Assembly: GCF_000745125.1 (NCBI RefSeq)
Contig: NZ_JQNF01000005.1
Coordinates: 558,001-622,000, forward strand
Direction of reading: 5' to 3'
Source of the DNA: Carnobacterium jeotgali MS3
GTDB lineage: Bacteria > Bacillota > Bacilli > Lactobacillales > Carnobacteriaceae
DNA: 64,000 nt
Positions 7,990-15,492 of the stretch are shown one piece after another; positions within the stretch are counted from its first letter, which is position 1; the number at the start of each line of letters is the position of its first letter. A program made the position numbers and the translations under genes. Below the pieces are notes generated by a model. It had not been told where the DNA came from. It ran no database searches and saw nothing but the letters and a program-made list of their open reading frames with translations.

Positions 7990-8301
7990 TTAAAACATAA
8001 CCTTTTTGTGTGGCATTCGGTGACCTTTATAATCAAATACCTGTCCAAAGTAATTAGGTGGGCTTAATAGTTTGAATTTTTGAACCACTAATTGATTGCG
8101 ATCGTTAATGACTGATTCAATCGTAATTTCTGAACCAAGTTTTATCTTATACATAAAACCAAAAGCTTTCTTTCCAGTAATCAAACAATTAAACTTGCGA
8201 CCATCCGAAAGTAGAGTGAATCTACAGAAAGGTGTGTTGTTTTTTGTATTGATTACTTTAATATCTGAATCAATCTTCCCCGTAATAATAGCAGTATTCA
8301 T
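7990..8301 (-). CDS. SSB-like OB-fold protein
   Basis: This 103-residue protein starts like a single-stranded-DNA-binding protein (MNTAIITGKI, then TPFCRFTLLSDG and FNCLITGKKAFGF), the strand order of an OB fold. It lacks the acidic C-terminal tip by which true SSB recruits partners; its end is basic (HRMPHKK). It is the last gene of a three-gene operon with a YolD-like protein and a Y-family polymerase under LexA-type control. I infer a DNA-binding accessory of error-prone repair. The nearby start has GGAGGGG. The prophage ssb at 62961 shows the same fold. Confidence 0.55.
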   Translation of the reverse strand: MNTAIITGKIDSDIKVINTKNNTPFCRFTLLSDGRKFNCLITGKKAFGFMYKIKLGSEITIESVINDRNQLVVQKFKLLSPPNYFGQVFDYKGHRMPHKKVMF

Positions 8302-8322
8302 GAGTTCCCCTCCATTTTATTA

Positions 8323-8694
8323 TTAAATGTCATTAGTAAGATTAGTCCATTTTTTTAAACTAACAAATTGAATGTTGTGAATCTCATCAAAATCAATTTT
8401 TGTATCATTTACATAAATACCTAATTCATCTCCGCCAATAACTAGACCAATGACATCATCTTTGTAATATCCATTTTGGTCTACCGCTTCAATCTGTATA
8501 GCAACGGATTTATTCTTTAGGATAGCTTCATTTATTACTGACGTAATTTCTTCAGAATCCATCTGTTTTTTTTGTGGATTGACTTTCTTCATCTCCGCCG
8601 TTAAATTTTCTTGAGCAGCTGTATGTTCTGACAAATAAAATCCTGCCCATTTTTTAATACCACGATCATGGTATTCCTCATTTAAATAGTTCAT
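8323..8694 (-). CDS. YolD-like family protein
   Basis: This 123-residue protein resembles YolD-like proteins (PF08863): an N-terminal DRGIKKWAGFYLSEHTA motif, then a beta-rich domain (VAIQIEAVDQNGYY, VIGLVIGGDE). In Bacilli these proteins are encoded next to UvrX/YqjW Y-family polymerases and are thought to regulate or assist them. Its ATG overlaps the polymerase stop codon by four bases, so translation is coupled. A GGAGGG ribosome site is present. Confidence 0.75.
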   Translation of the reverse strand: MNYLNEEYHDRGIKKWAGFYLSEHTAAQENLTAEMKKVNPQKKQMDSEEITSVINEAILKNKSVAIQIEAVDQNGYYKDDVIGLVIGGDELGIYVNDTKIDFDEIHNIQFVSLKKWTNLTNDI

Positions 8695-9989
8695 TTTATG
8701 CCCTCCATTCCACCAGCATGACCACCAACAAGAGAACTACGATTAATAGCTGTTGCGCCATCCATAAGACTACTAGCATGTACTAATGATTGAAAACCAT
8801 ATTTATCTCTTATTTTATCGACTAGTAAATCTAATTTTTCATTTGTAATTTGTTCAGTCGGATTTTCAAATAGATCCAATTGAATATCACTCGTATAGGA
8901 TAATTTTGAATAGGTAATTCCTATGCGCCGGACGGATTTGTCATCCTCGTAATACTTATTAAAGATTTCAAAGCAGTATTCAACTAATTTTTTTGTATTA
9001 GAAGTACTTGGTATCTTTAATTGGCGCGAAAAACCATCTTTTTCCTCATACTTAGAGTAACTAACAGAAAGACTGACACATCCTGTTTGACAATGATGCT
9101 TTCTAATTCGGGTAGCAACTTGTTCAGCCATTTCACGAATAACAATTTTGATTTCCTGTCTTTTAAAATAGTCTTTTTTGAGAATTTGAGAGTTGCCATA
9201 ACTTTTTTCTAAAGGACGATAGGAGTCTCTAATATCGCTACGGTCGATACCCCAAGCATTAGCATAAAGTTGTTCACCAATCAAGCCCATTGAATCTCTC
9301 AATTGATAGAAATTTGCGTGTGCTAAGTCATAGACTGTCTTAATGCCTAAACTATTTAATCGTCGTTCTGTTCGACTTCCAATGCCCCACATGTCTGTCA
9401 TGTTTTCGATTTTCCAAACTGTTTTCGTAACGTCCTCGTAACGCCACTCCGCAATCAATTCTGAATTATATTTGGCCCCATTGTCTAAAGCTAGTTTAGC
9501 CATCAGCATATTGTCGCCAATGCCAATCGTTACGTATAGACCGGTCTTCTTAAAAATATGGTATTGAATCATTCTAGCCAGTTCATAAGCACTTTTCTTT
9601 TTGAACAGTTTTAGACTTCCTCGGACAGAAATAAACGATTCGTCGATACTATAAATATGTAGATCTTCATCAGAAACGTATTTACGAAAAATATCGTTGA
9701 TTTCAGTATTCTTTTTAATATAATAGCTCATTCTAGGTGGTACGATAACCAAATCCGGGTGATAAGGGATTTCCCATTTCCTAGTAACGTTTCGAATACC
9801 TAATACTTTTTTAGCCATTGGCGAAGCAGCTAACACGATGCCACCGGGTTTATCTGCGTTACTCATAACAACTAATAGAGCTTTTAGAGGATGTAAGCCA
9901 CGTTCAACACATTCCACAGACGCATAAAAAGATTTAACGTCAATACAAAAAATATCATCGCTTCTTTCTTTAGCATAATTGAATGACAT
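8691..9989 (-). CDS. Y-family (UvrX/UmuC-like) translesion DNA polymerase
   Basis: This 432-residue error-prone polymerase acts at stalled forks on damaged DNA. Visible signs are the palm motif IFCIDVKSFYASVECVERG near the start (metal-binding Asp), the SIDES motif (YSIDESFISV) with the catalytic Asp-Glu, the helix-hairpin-helix MWGIGSRTERRLNSLGI and the little-finger domain. I chose ATG 9989 because AAAGGAGGGG precedes it; an in-frame start at 10070 lies upstream of the promoter. It is the first gene of a LexA-regulated operon. The context near other accessory genes suggests a mobile or plasmid-type origin, but that is not proven. Confidence 0.9.
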   Translation of the reverse strand: MSFNYAKERSDDIFCIDVKSFYASVECVERGLHPLKALLVVMSNADKPGGIVLAASPMAKKVLGIRNVTRKWEIPYHPDLVIVPPRMSYYIKKNTEINDIFRKYVSDEDLHIYSIDESFISVRGSLKLFKKKSAYELARMIQYHIFKKTGLYVTIGIGDNMLMAKLALDNGAKYNSELIAEWRYEDVTKTVWKIENMTDMWGIGSRTERRLNSLGIKTVYDLAHANFYQLRDSMGLIGEQLYANAWGIDRSDIRDSYRPLEKSYGNSQILKKDYFKRQEIKIVIREMAEQVATRIRKHHCQTGCVSLSVSYSKYEEKDGFSRQLKIPSTSNTKKLVEYCFEIFNKYYEDDKSVRRIGITYSKLSYTSDIQLDLFENPTEQITNEKLDLLVDKIRDKYGFQSLVHASSLMDGATAINRSSLVGGHAGGMEGIK

Positions 9990-10010
9990 AAGAACCCCTC
10001 CTTTCATTCC

Positions 10011-10039
10011 ATTATACGAACGTTTGTTCTTTTTGTAAA
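10011..10039 (-). promoter_or_regulatory. LexA-controlled promoter of the polymerase operon
   Basis: On the minus strand TTTACA (10034-10039), a 17-base spacer and TATAAT (10011-10016) form a near-consensus promoter. The spacer contains CGAACGTTTGTTCT (10017-10030 on the plus strand), which matches the Bacillus-type LexA box CGAACNNNNGTTCG in all but the last base. Confidence 0.8.
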
Positions 10040-10324
10040 GCGAACACACATAAAAAATAGTTCTATCCAAAAGAAAATAAGAGGTTTAAAAATGAAACTC
10101 AAATATTGAGTCTTCTGTACTAACTAGTTCATGAGTTATATAAACGTATTTAAAACACTTTCTTATAAATAGTGCTAGTATTATAATAAAATTAAGTATA
10201 TTTAAAATTTTATTATTCGAGTCATTTGTTGTGGCATGAATAAAAGATTGAAAGAGTAGGTCTTAAGTATAATGTTCTAAAAATCGTTAATTATTTTCAA
10301 CAATAAAAGAAAGATGGTGCTTTT
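10040..10324. other. AT-rich intergenic region
   Basis: No coding frame, hairpin terminator or repeat that I can support. It probably contains the promoter of the GNAT gene. Confidence 0.5.
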
Positions 10325-10939
10325 TTGTTAGATAAAACAATTCCATATGCGGAAATTTGGATGTATCGTTCAAAAAATCTTCCAGTTAATGAACCCGTTT
10401 TACCTGAAGGTTTTTACTTTAAAAGTTATCAAGAGGGCGATGAAGTAGTATGGGCAGCCATTGAAACGGCTGTTTCGGAATTTGAGAATGAGGGACTAGC
10501 ATTGAATTACTTCGAGGAAAAATTTGCGCCATACTCTAAAGATCTGAGAACGCGATTGTTATTTGTCGTAGATTCTTCAGGAGAAAAGGTTGGCACATGC
10601 TCAGCTTGGTGGAAGGAATCACCGAATGGTGTGCGTTACCCATTAGTTCATTGGGTAGCTGTAAAACCAGGTTATCAAGGAAAAGGACTCGCAAAAGCAA
10701 TGGTAAATCGAACTCTTAAACTATTGCAAGAACTTGAAAAAAATTCACCTATTTATCTGCACACTCAAACGTGGAGTTATGCAGCAATTCACTTGTATCA
10801 AAAACTAGGGTTTGAGATCACAGATAATAATTTAGATGGAAGCCCTAACGTAGATTATCAAAAAGCTATGAGTATTTTAGCTAGCATACAGAATAAAAAA
10901 ACTAGGCTCATAAAAAATAATGTCATCATCAATCAATAA
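10325..10939 (+). CDS. GNAT-family N-acetyltransferase
   Basis: A 204-residue acetyltransferase with a clear GNAT core: VHWVAVKPGYQGKGLAKAMV (motif A, acetyl-CoA pyrophosphate loop QGKGLA) and LYQKLGFE (motif B). The start is TTG; the following MLDKTIPYAEIWM reads as a normal N terminus, so I keep it although the ribosome site (AGAAAGATGG) is modest. The acceptor substrate is unknown. It stands alone. Confidence 0.75.
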   Translation: MLDKTIPYAEIWMYRSKNLPVNEPVLPEGFYFKSYQEGDEVVWAAIETAVSEFENEGLALNYFEEKFAPYSKDLRTRLLFVVDSSGEKVGTCSAWWKESPNGVRYPLVHWVAVKPGYQGKGLAKAMVNRTLKLLQELEKNSPIYLHTQTWSYAAIHLYQKLGFEITDNNLDGSPNVDYQKAMSILASIQNKKTRLIKNNVIINQ

Positions 10940-11156
10940 GATTATAGACACTGGTATATGGAATCAGATTATCCTAATGCAAAGTCCACTAACATAGGGG
11001 AGTCTTATTCTGTTTTTAAAAAAGTAACTACATTGGGCAAAAGTGGGAACTGAACTCAATTTAATTGAGCAATCGACGACTCAGTTATTTTACTTTTATG
11101 ATTAACATAGTCCAAGGAATATTGAATTTTCTTCATTAAAAAAAAGTTGTTTTTAC
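10940..11156. other. Intergenic region after the GNAT gene
   Basis: No gene is supported. A small palindrome (CTCAATTTAATTGAG, about 11053-11067) nested in AACTGA/TCAGTT arms may act as a weak terminator. The MerR-type promoter follows at 11157. Confidence 0.4.
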
Positions 11157-11187
11157 TTGACTTAAAGTTCACTTCAAGGTGTATCCT
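11157..11187 (+). promoter_or_regulatory. MerR-type promoter with 19-bp spacer
   Basis: TTGACT (11157-11162) and TATCCT (11182-11187) are 19 bases apart, the long spacer that MerR-family activators need. Within it is the dyad CTTAAAGTTCACTTCAAG, closely like the operators of AdhR-type MerR regulators that respond to aldehydes. It lies 113 bases before the aldo/keto reductase gene. No merR gene lies in the window. Confidence 0.7.
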
Positions 11188-11299
11188 GGTCACTAATAAG
11201 GTAACTTTTATTGAAAAGGCTTTTGAGTAGTAAGAACAAGCATCATTTAGTAAAATGAACCTTATGAGATAGCTTCATTATTAGTTAAGGGGTGAATAG

Positions 11300-12280
11300 A
11301 TGGAATATACTAAACTAGGAAATACAGGAATGGATGTTTCAAGGATTTGTCTAGGAGCAATGAGTTTTGGAGATCCAGAAAAATGGATTCACAAATGGGT
11401 ATTAAATGAAAATGAAAGTCTCCCGATTATTAAACGAGCATTGGAACTGGGTATCAATTTTTTTGATACTGCGAATATTTACTCAATTGGGAAAAGTGAA
11501 GAAATTTTAGGAAAAGCATTAAAAGAGTATGCTAATCGAGATGAGATCGTATTAGCAACAAAAGTCCATGGTCATATGTTTGATGGTCCAAACGGTGGAG
11601 GTCTATCAAGAAAAGCTGTTCTTTCTCAAATTGACCAAAGTTTAGAACGATTGCAAACCGATTATGTTGATTTATATATTACTCATCGCTGGGATTATGA
11701 TACGCCCATAGAGGAAACGATGGAAGTACTGCATGATATCGTGAAATCTGGTAAAGCAAGATATATTGGTGCTTCTTCAATGTATGCTTGGCAATTTCAA
11801 AAAGCACAAAATATAGCAGAACGGAATGGGTGGACTAAATTTATATCTATGCAAGATCATTTGAATTTAATCTACCGTGAAGAAGAACGCGAGATGATTC
11901 CTTATTGCTTATCAGAAAAAATTTCTCTGACGCCCTATAGTCCTTTAGCTTCAGGTCGCTTGACACGAGATTTATCGATTCAGACAAAACGTACAGACAC
12001 GGATAAGATAGCGCGTCTTAAATATGACAAAACAGCTGATCAGGATCTTGAAATTATTGAAAGAGTTGCACAACTAGCGGAACGTTATGAAGTCAGTAGA
12101 GTGCATGTAGCACTTGCATGGCTCTTGCAAAAAGAGGGGGTAGCTGCACCGATCATTGGAGCAACTAAACTCGAACATGTAGAAACAGCTGTTGCTGCGG
12201 TAGATTTTAAACTTACTCAAGAAGATGTTCAATTTTTAGAAGAACCCTATATTCCACATCGCATTGTTGGTTTTTCATAG
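11300..12280 (+). CDS. Aldo/keto reductase (YajO/Tas-like)
   Basis: A 326-residue NADPH-dependent oxidoreductase with a TIM barrel. It has the family tetrad regions: NFFDTANIYSIGKSEEILG (Asp and Tyr), LATKVHG (Lys), LYITHRWD (His) and the cofactor-binding end PIIGATKLEHVE. It probably reduces aldehydes or ketones. A second reductase follows after 36 bases and the two likely form an operon behind the MerR-type promoter, suggesting aldehyde or electrophile detoxification. An AAGGGGTGA ribosome site supports the ATG. Confidence 0.9.
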   Translation: MEYTKLGNTGMDVSRICLGAMSFGDPEKWIHKWVLNENESLPIIKRALELGINFFDTANIYSIGKSEEILGKALKEYANRDEIVLATKVHGHMFDGPNGGGLSRKAVLSQIDQSLERLQTDYVDLYITHRWDYDTPIEETMEVLHDIVKSGKARYIGASSMYAWQFQKAQNIAERNGWTKFISMQDHLNLIYREEEREMIPYCLSEKISLTPYSPLASGRLTRDLSIQTKRTDTDKIARLKYDKTADQDLEIIERVAQLAERYEVSRVHVALAWLLQKEGVAAPIIGATKLEHVETAVAAVDFKLTQEDVQFLEEPYIPHRIVGFS

Positions 12281-12316
12281 AGAAATAAGTAAAATAAAAA
12301 CATGGAGGCCAATTAA

Positions 12317-13168
12317 ATGGAATTAGTTACGTTAGCAAATGGCATAAAAATGCCAATTTTAGGTTATGGAGTGTATCAAGTAAATGATCTTGAAGAATGT
12401 GAACGTGTTGTAAGTGAAGCCATTGAGGTAGGGTATCGTTCAATTGATACCGCACAAGCCTACGGGAATGAATCTGCTGTTGGAAATGCTGTGAAGAAGA
12501 GCGGAATTCCTCGTGAAGACTTTTTTATCACAACAAAAGTTTGGATCTCAAATGCAGGATATGAAAAAGCAAAAGCTTCCATCGAAGAGTCTATGGAAAA
12601 ATTGCAAACTGATTATTTGGATTTGGTTTTGATCCACCAACCGTTTAATGATTACTATGGAACTTATCGTGCGATGGAGGAATATTATAGAGCAGGAAAA
12701 ATAAAAGCCATTGGGGTTAGTAATTTTTATCCGGACCGTTTTATTGATATTGCTGAGTTCAGCGAAATCAAACCTATGGTGAACCAAGTTGAAACGCATG
12801 TATTTAACCAACAAGTAGAAGCTCAAAGTATTATGGAAGAATACAATACTCAAATTGAATCATGGGGACCATTCGCTGAAGGGAGAAATGATTTCTTTAA
12901 CAATGAAACATTGAAAAAAATCGGTGAGAACTATGGCAAATCTGTAGCGCAAGTTGCTTTACGGTATTTGATTCAACGGAATATTGTGGTCATTCCTAAA
13001 ACAGTCACAAAAGAGCGTATGATTCAAAATTTTGATGTCTTTAACTTTTCATTGACGGATGAAGAAATGGCAACGATTCTAGGATTAAACCAAAAAGAAA
13101 GTTTGTTTTTCTCTCATTACGATCCAGAGACAGTTAAATTTTTAACAAGCTTAGGTAAAAGAAAATAA
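12317..13168 (+). CDS. Aldo/keto reductase (YvgN / 2,5-diketogluconate reductase-like)
   Basis: A 283-residue reductase of the AKR5 type. Visible signs are IDTAQAYGNESAVG (catalytic Asp and Tyr), ITTKVW (Lys), LVLIHQP (His), GKIKAIGVSNF and the NADPH-binding VIPKTVTKERM. Close relatives reduce methylglyoxal and other small aldehydes. It is encoded with the reductase at 11300 and followed by a strong terminator. Its ATG has a TGGAGG ribosome site. Confidence 0.9.
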   Translation: MELVTLANGIKMPILGYGVYQVNDLEECERVVSEAIEVGYRSIDTAQAYGNESAVGNAVKKSGIPREDFFITTKVWISNAGYEKAKASIEESMEKLQTDYLDLVLIHQPFNDYYGTYRAMEEYYRAGKIKAIGVSNFYPDRFIDIAEFSEIKPMVNQVETHVFNQQVEAQSIMEEYNTQIESWGPFAEGRNDFFNNETLKKIGENYGKSVAQVALRYLIQRNIVVIPKTVTKERMIQNFDVFNFSLTDEEMATILGLNQKESLFFSHYDPETVKFLTSLGKRK

Positions 13169-13190
13169 AGACTAAATAAAATTACTTTGA

Positions 13191-13230
13191 AAGAATAAGT
13201 AGATTTAACTATCTATTTATTCTTTTTTTT
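13191..13230 (+). terminator. Terminator of the reductase operon
   Basis: A 14-bp stem (13191-13204 with 13211-13224, one G-U pair) and a six-base loop are followed by TTTTTT. Confidence 0.85.
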
Positions 13231-13233
13231 GCT

Positions 13234-13260
13234 AACATAGTTACCTATAGTAACTATGTT
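13234..13260. promoter_or_regulatory. Perfect inverted repeat, MarR operator
   Basis: AACATAGTTAC and GTAACTATGTT are perfect 11-bp arms around CTATA. The site lies 31 bases before the marR-like start and probably covers its promoter, so the regulator likely represses its own operon including the exporter. Confidence 0.75.
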
Positions 13261-13290
13261 AAGTAACTTAATTTGAAAGGAGAAAAAGCC

Positions 13291-13737
13291 ATGGATAGTC
13301 ATCTATCTGAAAAATATATTGATGCCTGTTTTAGCGCCAAACAAACGTTACGGTTCTTACCTGAACCACCTCCTGAATTACAAAAAAGACACGTTTATAT
13401 TATCAAAACATTGTATAACTTATCAAAGGAGTTAACTGAGGTACGTGTCAGTGACATTGCTGAGTCTATTGGTGTAACGTTACCTAGTGTTACAAAAAAC
13501 ATCGCAACGCTAGAAGATTTAAATTATATAAAAAAAGAATCAAACCTAAACGATAAGCGAGTAGTAAATATTCAGTTAACCAAAAAAGGGTTAGCATTAT
13601 ATCAAACAGTTTTTCATGATTTTCATCAAGAAAATAGTCAGGTTTTAAAAGCTATTCCTGAAGAAGAGATGCGTTTAACAATAAAAACAATTTACCGGAT
13701 TCATGATTTAATGGAGCAGGCATACTTGCTCGATTAA
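13291..13737 (+). CDS. MarR-family transcriptional regulator
   Basis: A 148-residue winged-helix regulator. The DNA-binding core reads VRVSDIAESIGVTLPSVTKNI (recognition helix) and YIKKESNLNDKRVVNIQLT (wing with the conserved Asp-Lys-Arg), with dimerisation helices at both ends. I chose ATG 13291, which has AAAGGAG, over the upstream TTG at 13273, which contains the ribosome site itself. The ABC exporter starts 19 bases after it, so the three genes form one operon and the likely signal is a transported drug. Confidence 0.9.
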   Translation: MDSHLSEKYIDACFSAKQTLRFLPEPPPELQKRHVYIIKTLYNLSKELTEVRVSDIAESIGVTLPSVTKNIATLEDLNYIKKESNLNDKRVVNIQLTKKGLALYQTVFHDFHQENSQVLKAIPEEEMRLTIKTIYRIHDLMEQAYLLD

Positions 13738-13755
13738 AAGGAGAGGATAAGAATA

Positions 13756-15492
13756 ATGTATAAAAAATTAATGCAATCTTTGCGACAATATAAGAAACCA
13801 GCCTATTTAACGATGCTTTTTATGGCATTAGAAGTTGCTGTTGAGATATTCATCCCCTTTCTCATGGCAAAAATTATTGATAAAGGGTTGATAGCAGGCG
13901 ATCTTAGCTATGTTTTGAAAATAGGTTCACTAATGTTTGTGTTGGCTTGTTTTTCTATGTTGTTTGGAGTACTGGGCGGGAAATTTTCTTCCGATGCTGC
14001 AGTAGGACTTTCAACAAATCTTCGTCAAGACATCTACGAAAATATTCAAACATTTGCATTTGATAATATTGATAAATATTCTTCATCAAGCCTAATTACC
14101 AGACTGACAACAGATATTACAAATATTCAAATGGCTTTTCAAATGGTTTTAAAAACGATTATTCGAGCACCTTTCATGATTGCCTTTGCGTTTGCAATGG
14201 CAGCTTATACGAATTTGAAATTGTCGTTAACTATTTTAATTATTGTTCCGATAGTCGCATTTATTTTAATCGGCTTAATCTATCGTGTACATCCTTATTT
14301 TATAAAAGTTTTCAAAAAATACGATCGATTAAATCAAACTGTGCAAGAAGATATTAACGGTGTACGGGTTGTAAAATCATTTGTGCGTGAAGAAAAAGAA
14401 ATCGAAAAATTTAAAGTAGCTTCTGCAGATATCAAAAACCTATTTACGAAAGCTGAAAAAATTACGGCCCTTAATGCTCCGGTTATGCAGATTGCAATTT
14501 ATTCTTGTTTACTGCTCGTTTATTGGTTTGGAGCAAAATATGTTGTCGGCGGAACAATGAGCACGGGGGAATTAACGAGTTTTATTACGTATATGATGCA
14601 AATTTTAAGCAGCATCATGATGATATCAATGATTTTTGTCATGATTGTTATTTCTGAAGCTTCAGTAGAGCGTGTTACTGAAGTCTTAAATGAAAAAGCC
14701 TCATTGTCTAATCCAGAAAACCCGCTAATGACCATTGAGAATGGGGAGATTGAATTTAGAAATGTTCAATTTAAATACAATGAGTTGTCTGAGGAAGCTG
14801 ATTTAAGTCAAATCAACTTTACAATCAAATCTGGCGAAACAATTGGGATTATTGGCGGAACTGGGAGTGGGAAAAGCTCACTGATTCAATTAATTCCAAG
14901 ACTTTACGATGCAACTGAAGGAGAAGTATATGTTTCAGGTCATAATGTAAAAGACTATGATTTAGTGACCTTGCGTGATCAAATCGCAATGGTATTGCAA
15001 AAAAACACGTTGTTTTCTGGAACGATTAGCGACAACTTAAAATGGGGAAATAAAGAAGCTTCCAAAGAAGAAATTCAGCGTGTGGCTAAATTAGCCCAAG
15101 CAGATGAGTTTGTTCAAGGATTTCCGGATAACTATGAAACGGTCCTTGACCAAGGCGGTTCAAATGTATCAGGTGGACAAAAACAACGGTTAACGATTGC
15201 ACGTGCGTTATTAAAGCAGCCTAAAATCTTGATTTTAGATGATTCAACAAGTGCAGTGGATACAAAAACAGATGCTTATATTCGAAAAGCATTCATAGAA
15301 GAAATTCCAAATACAACAAAAATCATTGTGTCGCAACGCATTTCATCTATCCAAGATTCTGACCGCATCATCGTATTAGAAGAAGGTAAGATCGATGGGA
15401 TTGGGACACATGACGAATTGTTGAAAAATAATAAAATTTATAAAGAAGTATACGATTCTCAAATAAAAGGAGGGACGATAGTTGAAGAATAA
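13756..15492 (+). CDS. Heterodimeric ABC multidrug exporter, degenerate-site subunit
   Basis: A 578-residue half-transporter: six membrane helices (residues about 15-300), then an ATPase domain with Walker A (GGTGSGKSS, about 367), signature VSGGQ and Walker B. The catalytic Glu after Walker B is Asp496 (LILDDST) and the switch His is Gln527 (VSQRIS). This is the degenerate pattern of LmrC/TM287-type subunits in heterodimeric exporters. It would pair with the canonical subunit encoded next, whose start overlaps it by 11 bases. The MarR gene lies just upstream. Confidence 0.9.
   Translation: MYKKLMQSLRQYKKPAYLTMLFMALEVAVEIFIPFLMAKIIDKGLIAGDLSYVLKIGSLMFVLACFSMLFGVLGGKFSSDAAVGLSTNLRQDIYENIQTFAFDNIDKYSSSSLITRLTTDITNIQMAFQMVLKTIIRAPFMIAFAFAMAAYTNLKLSLTILIIVPIVAFILIGLIYRVHPYFIKVFKKYDRLNQTVQEDINGVRVVKSFVREEKEIEKFKVASADIKNLFTKAEKITALNAPVMQIAIYSCLLLVYWFGAKYVVGGTMSTGELTSFITYMMQILSSIMMISMIFVMIVISEASVERVTEVLNEKASLSNPENPLMTIENGEIEFRNVQFKYNELSEEADLSQINFTIKSGETIGIIGGTGSGKSSLIQLIPRLYDATEGEVYVSGHNVKDYDLVTLRDQIAMVLQKNTLFSGTISDNLKWGNKEASKEEIQRVAKLAQADEFVQGFPDNYETVLDQGGSNVSGGQKQRLTIARALLKQPKILILDDSTSAVDTKTDAYIRKAFIEEIPNTTKIIVSQRISSIQDSDRIIVLEEGKIDGIGTHDELLKNNKIYKEVYDSQIKGGTIVEE

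Noticed and set aside
9017-9212. Small frames on both strands within the Y-family polymerase
   Set aside because: They overlap conserved polymerase code and show no start signals.
9990-10070. Upstream start for the Y-family polymerase
   Set aside because: It would lie before the promoter and LexA box, and AAAGGAGGGG precedes ATG 9989.
12548-12853. Reverse frame inside the second aldo/keto reductase
   Set aside because: Antisense to a well-recognised enzyme; no ribosome site.
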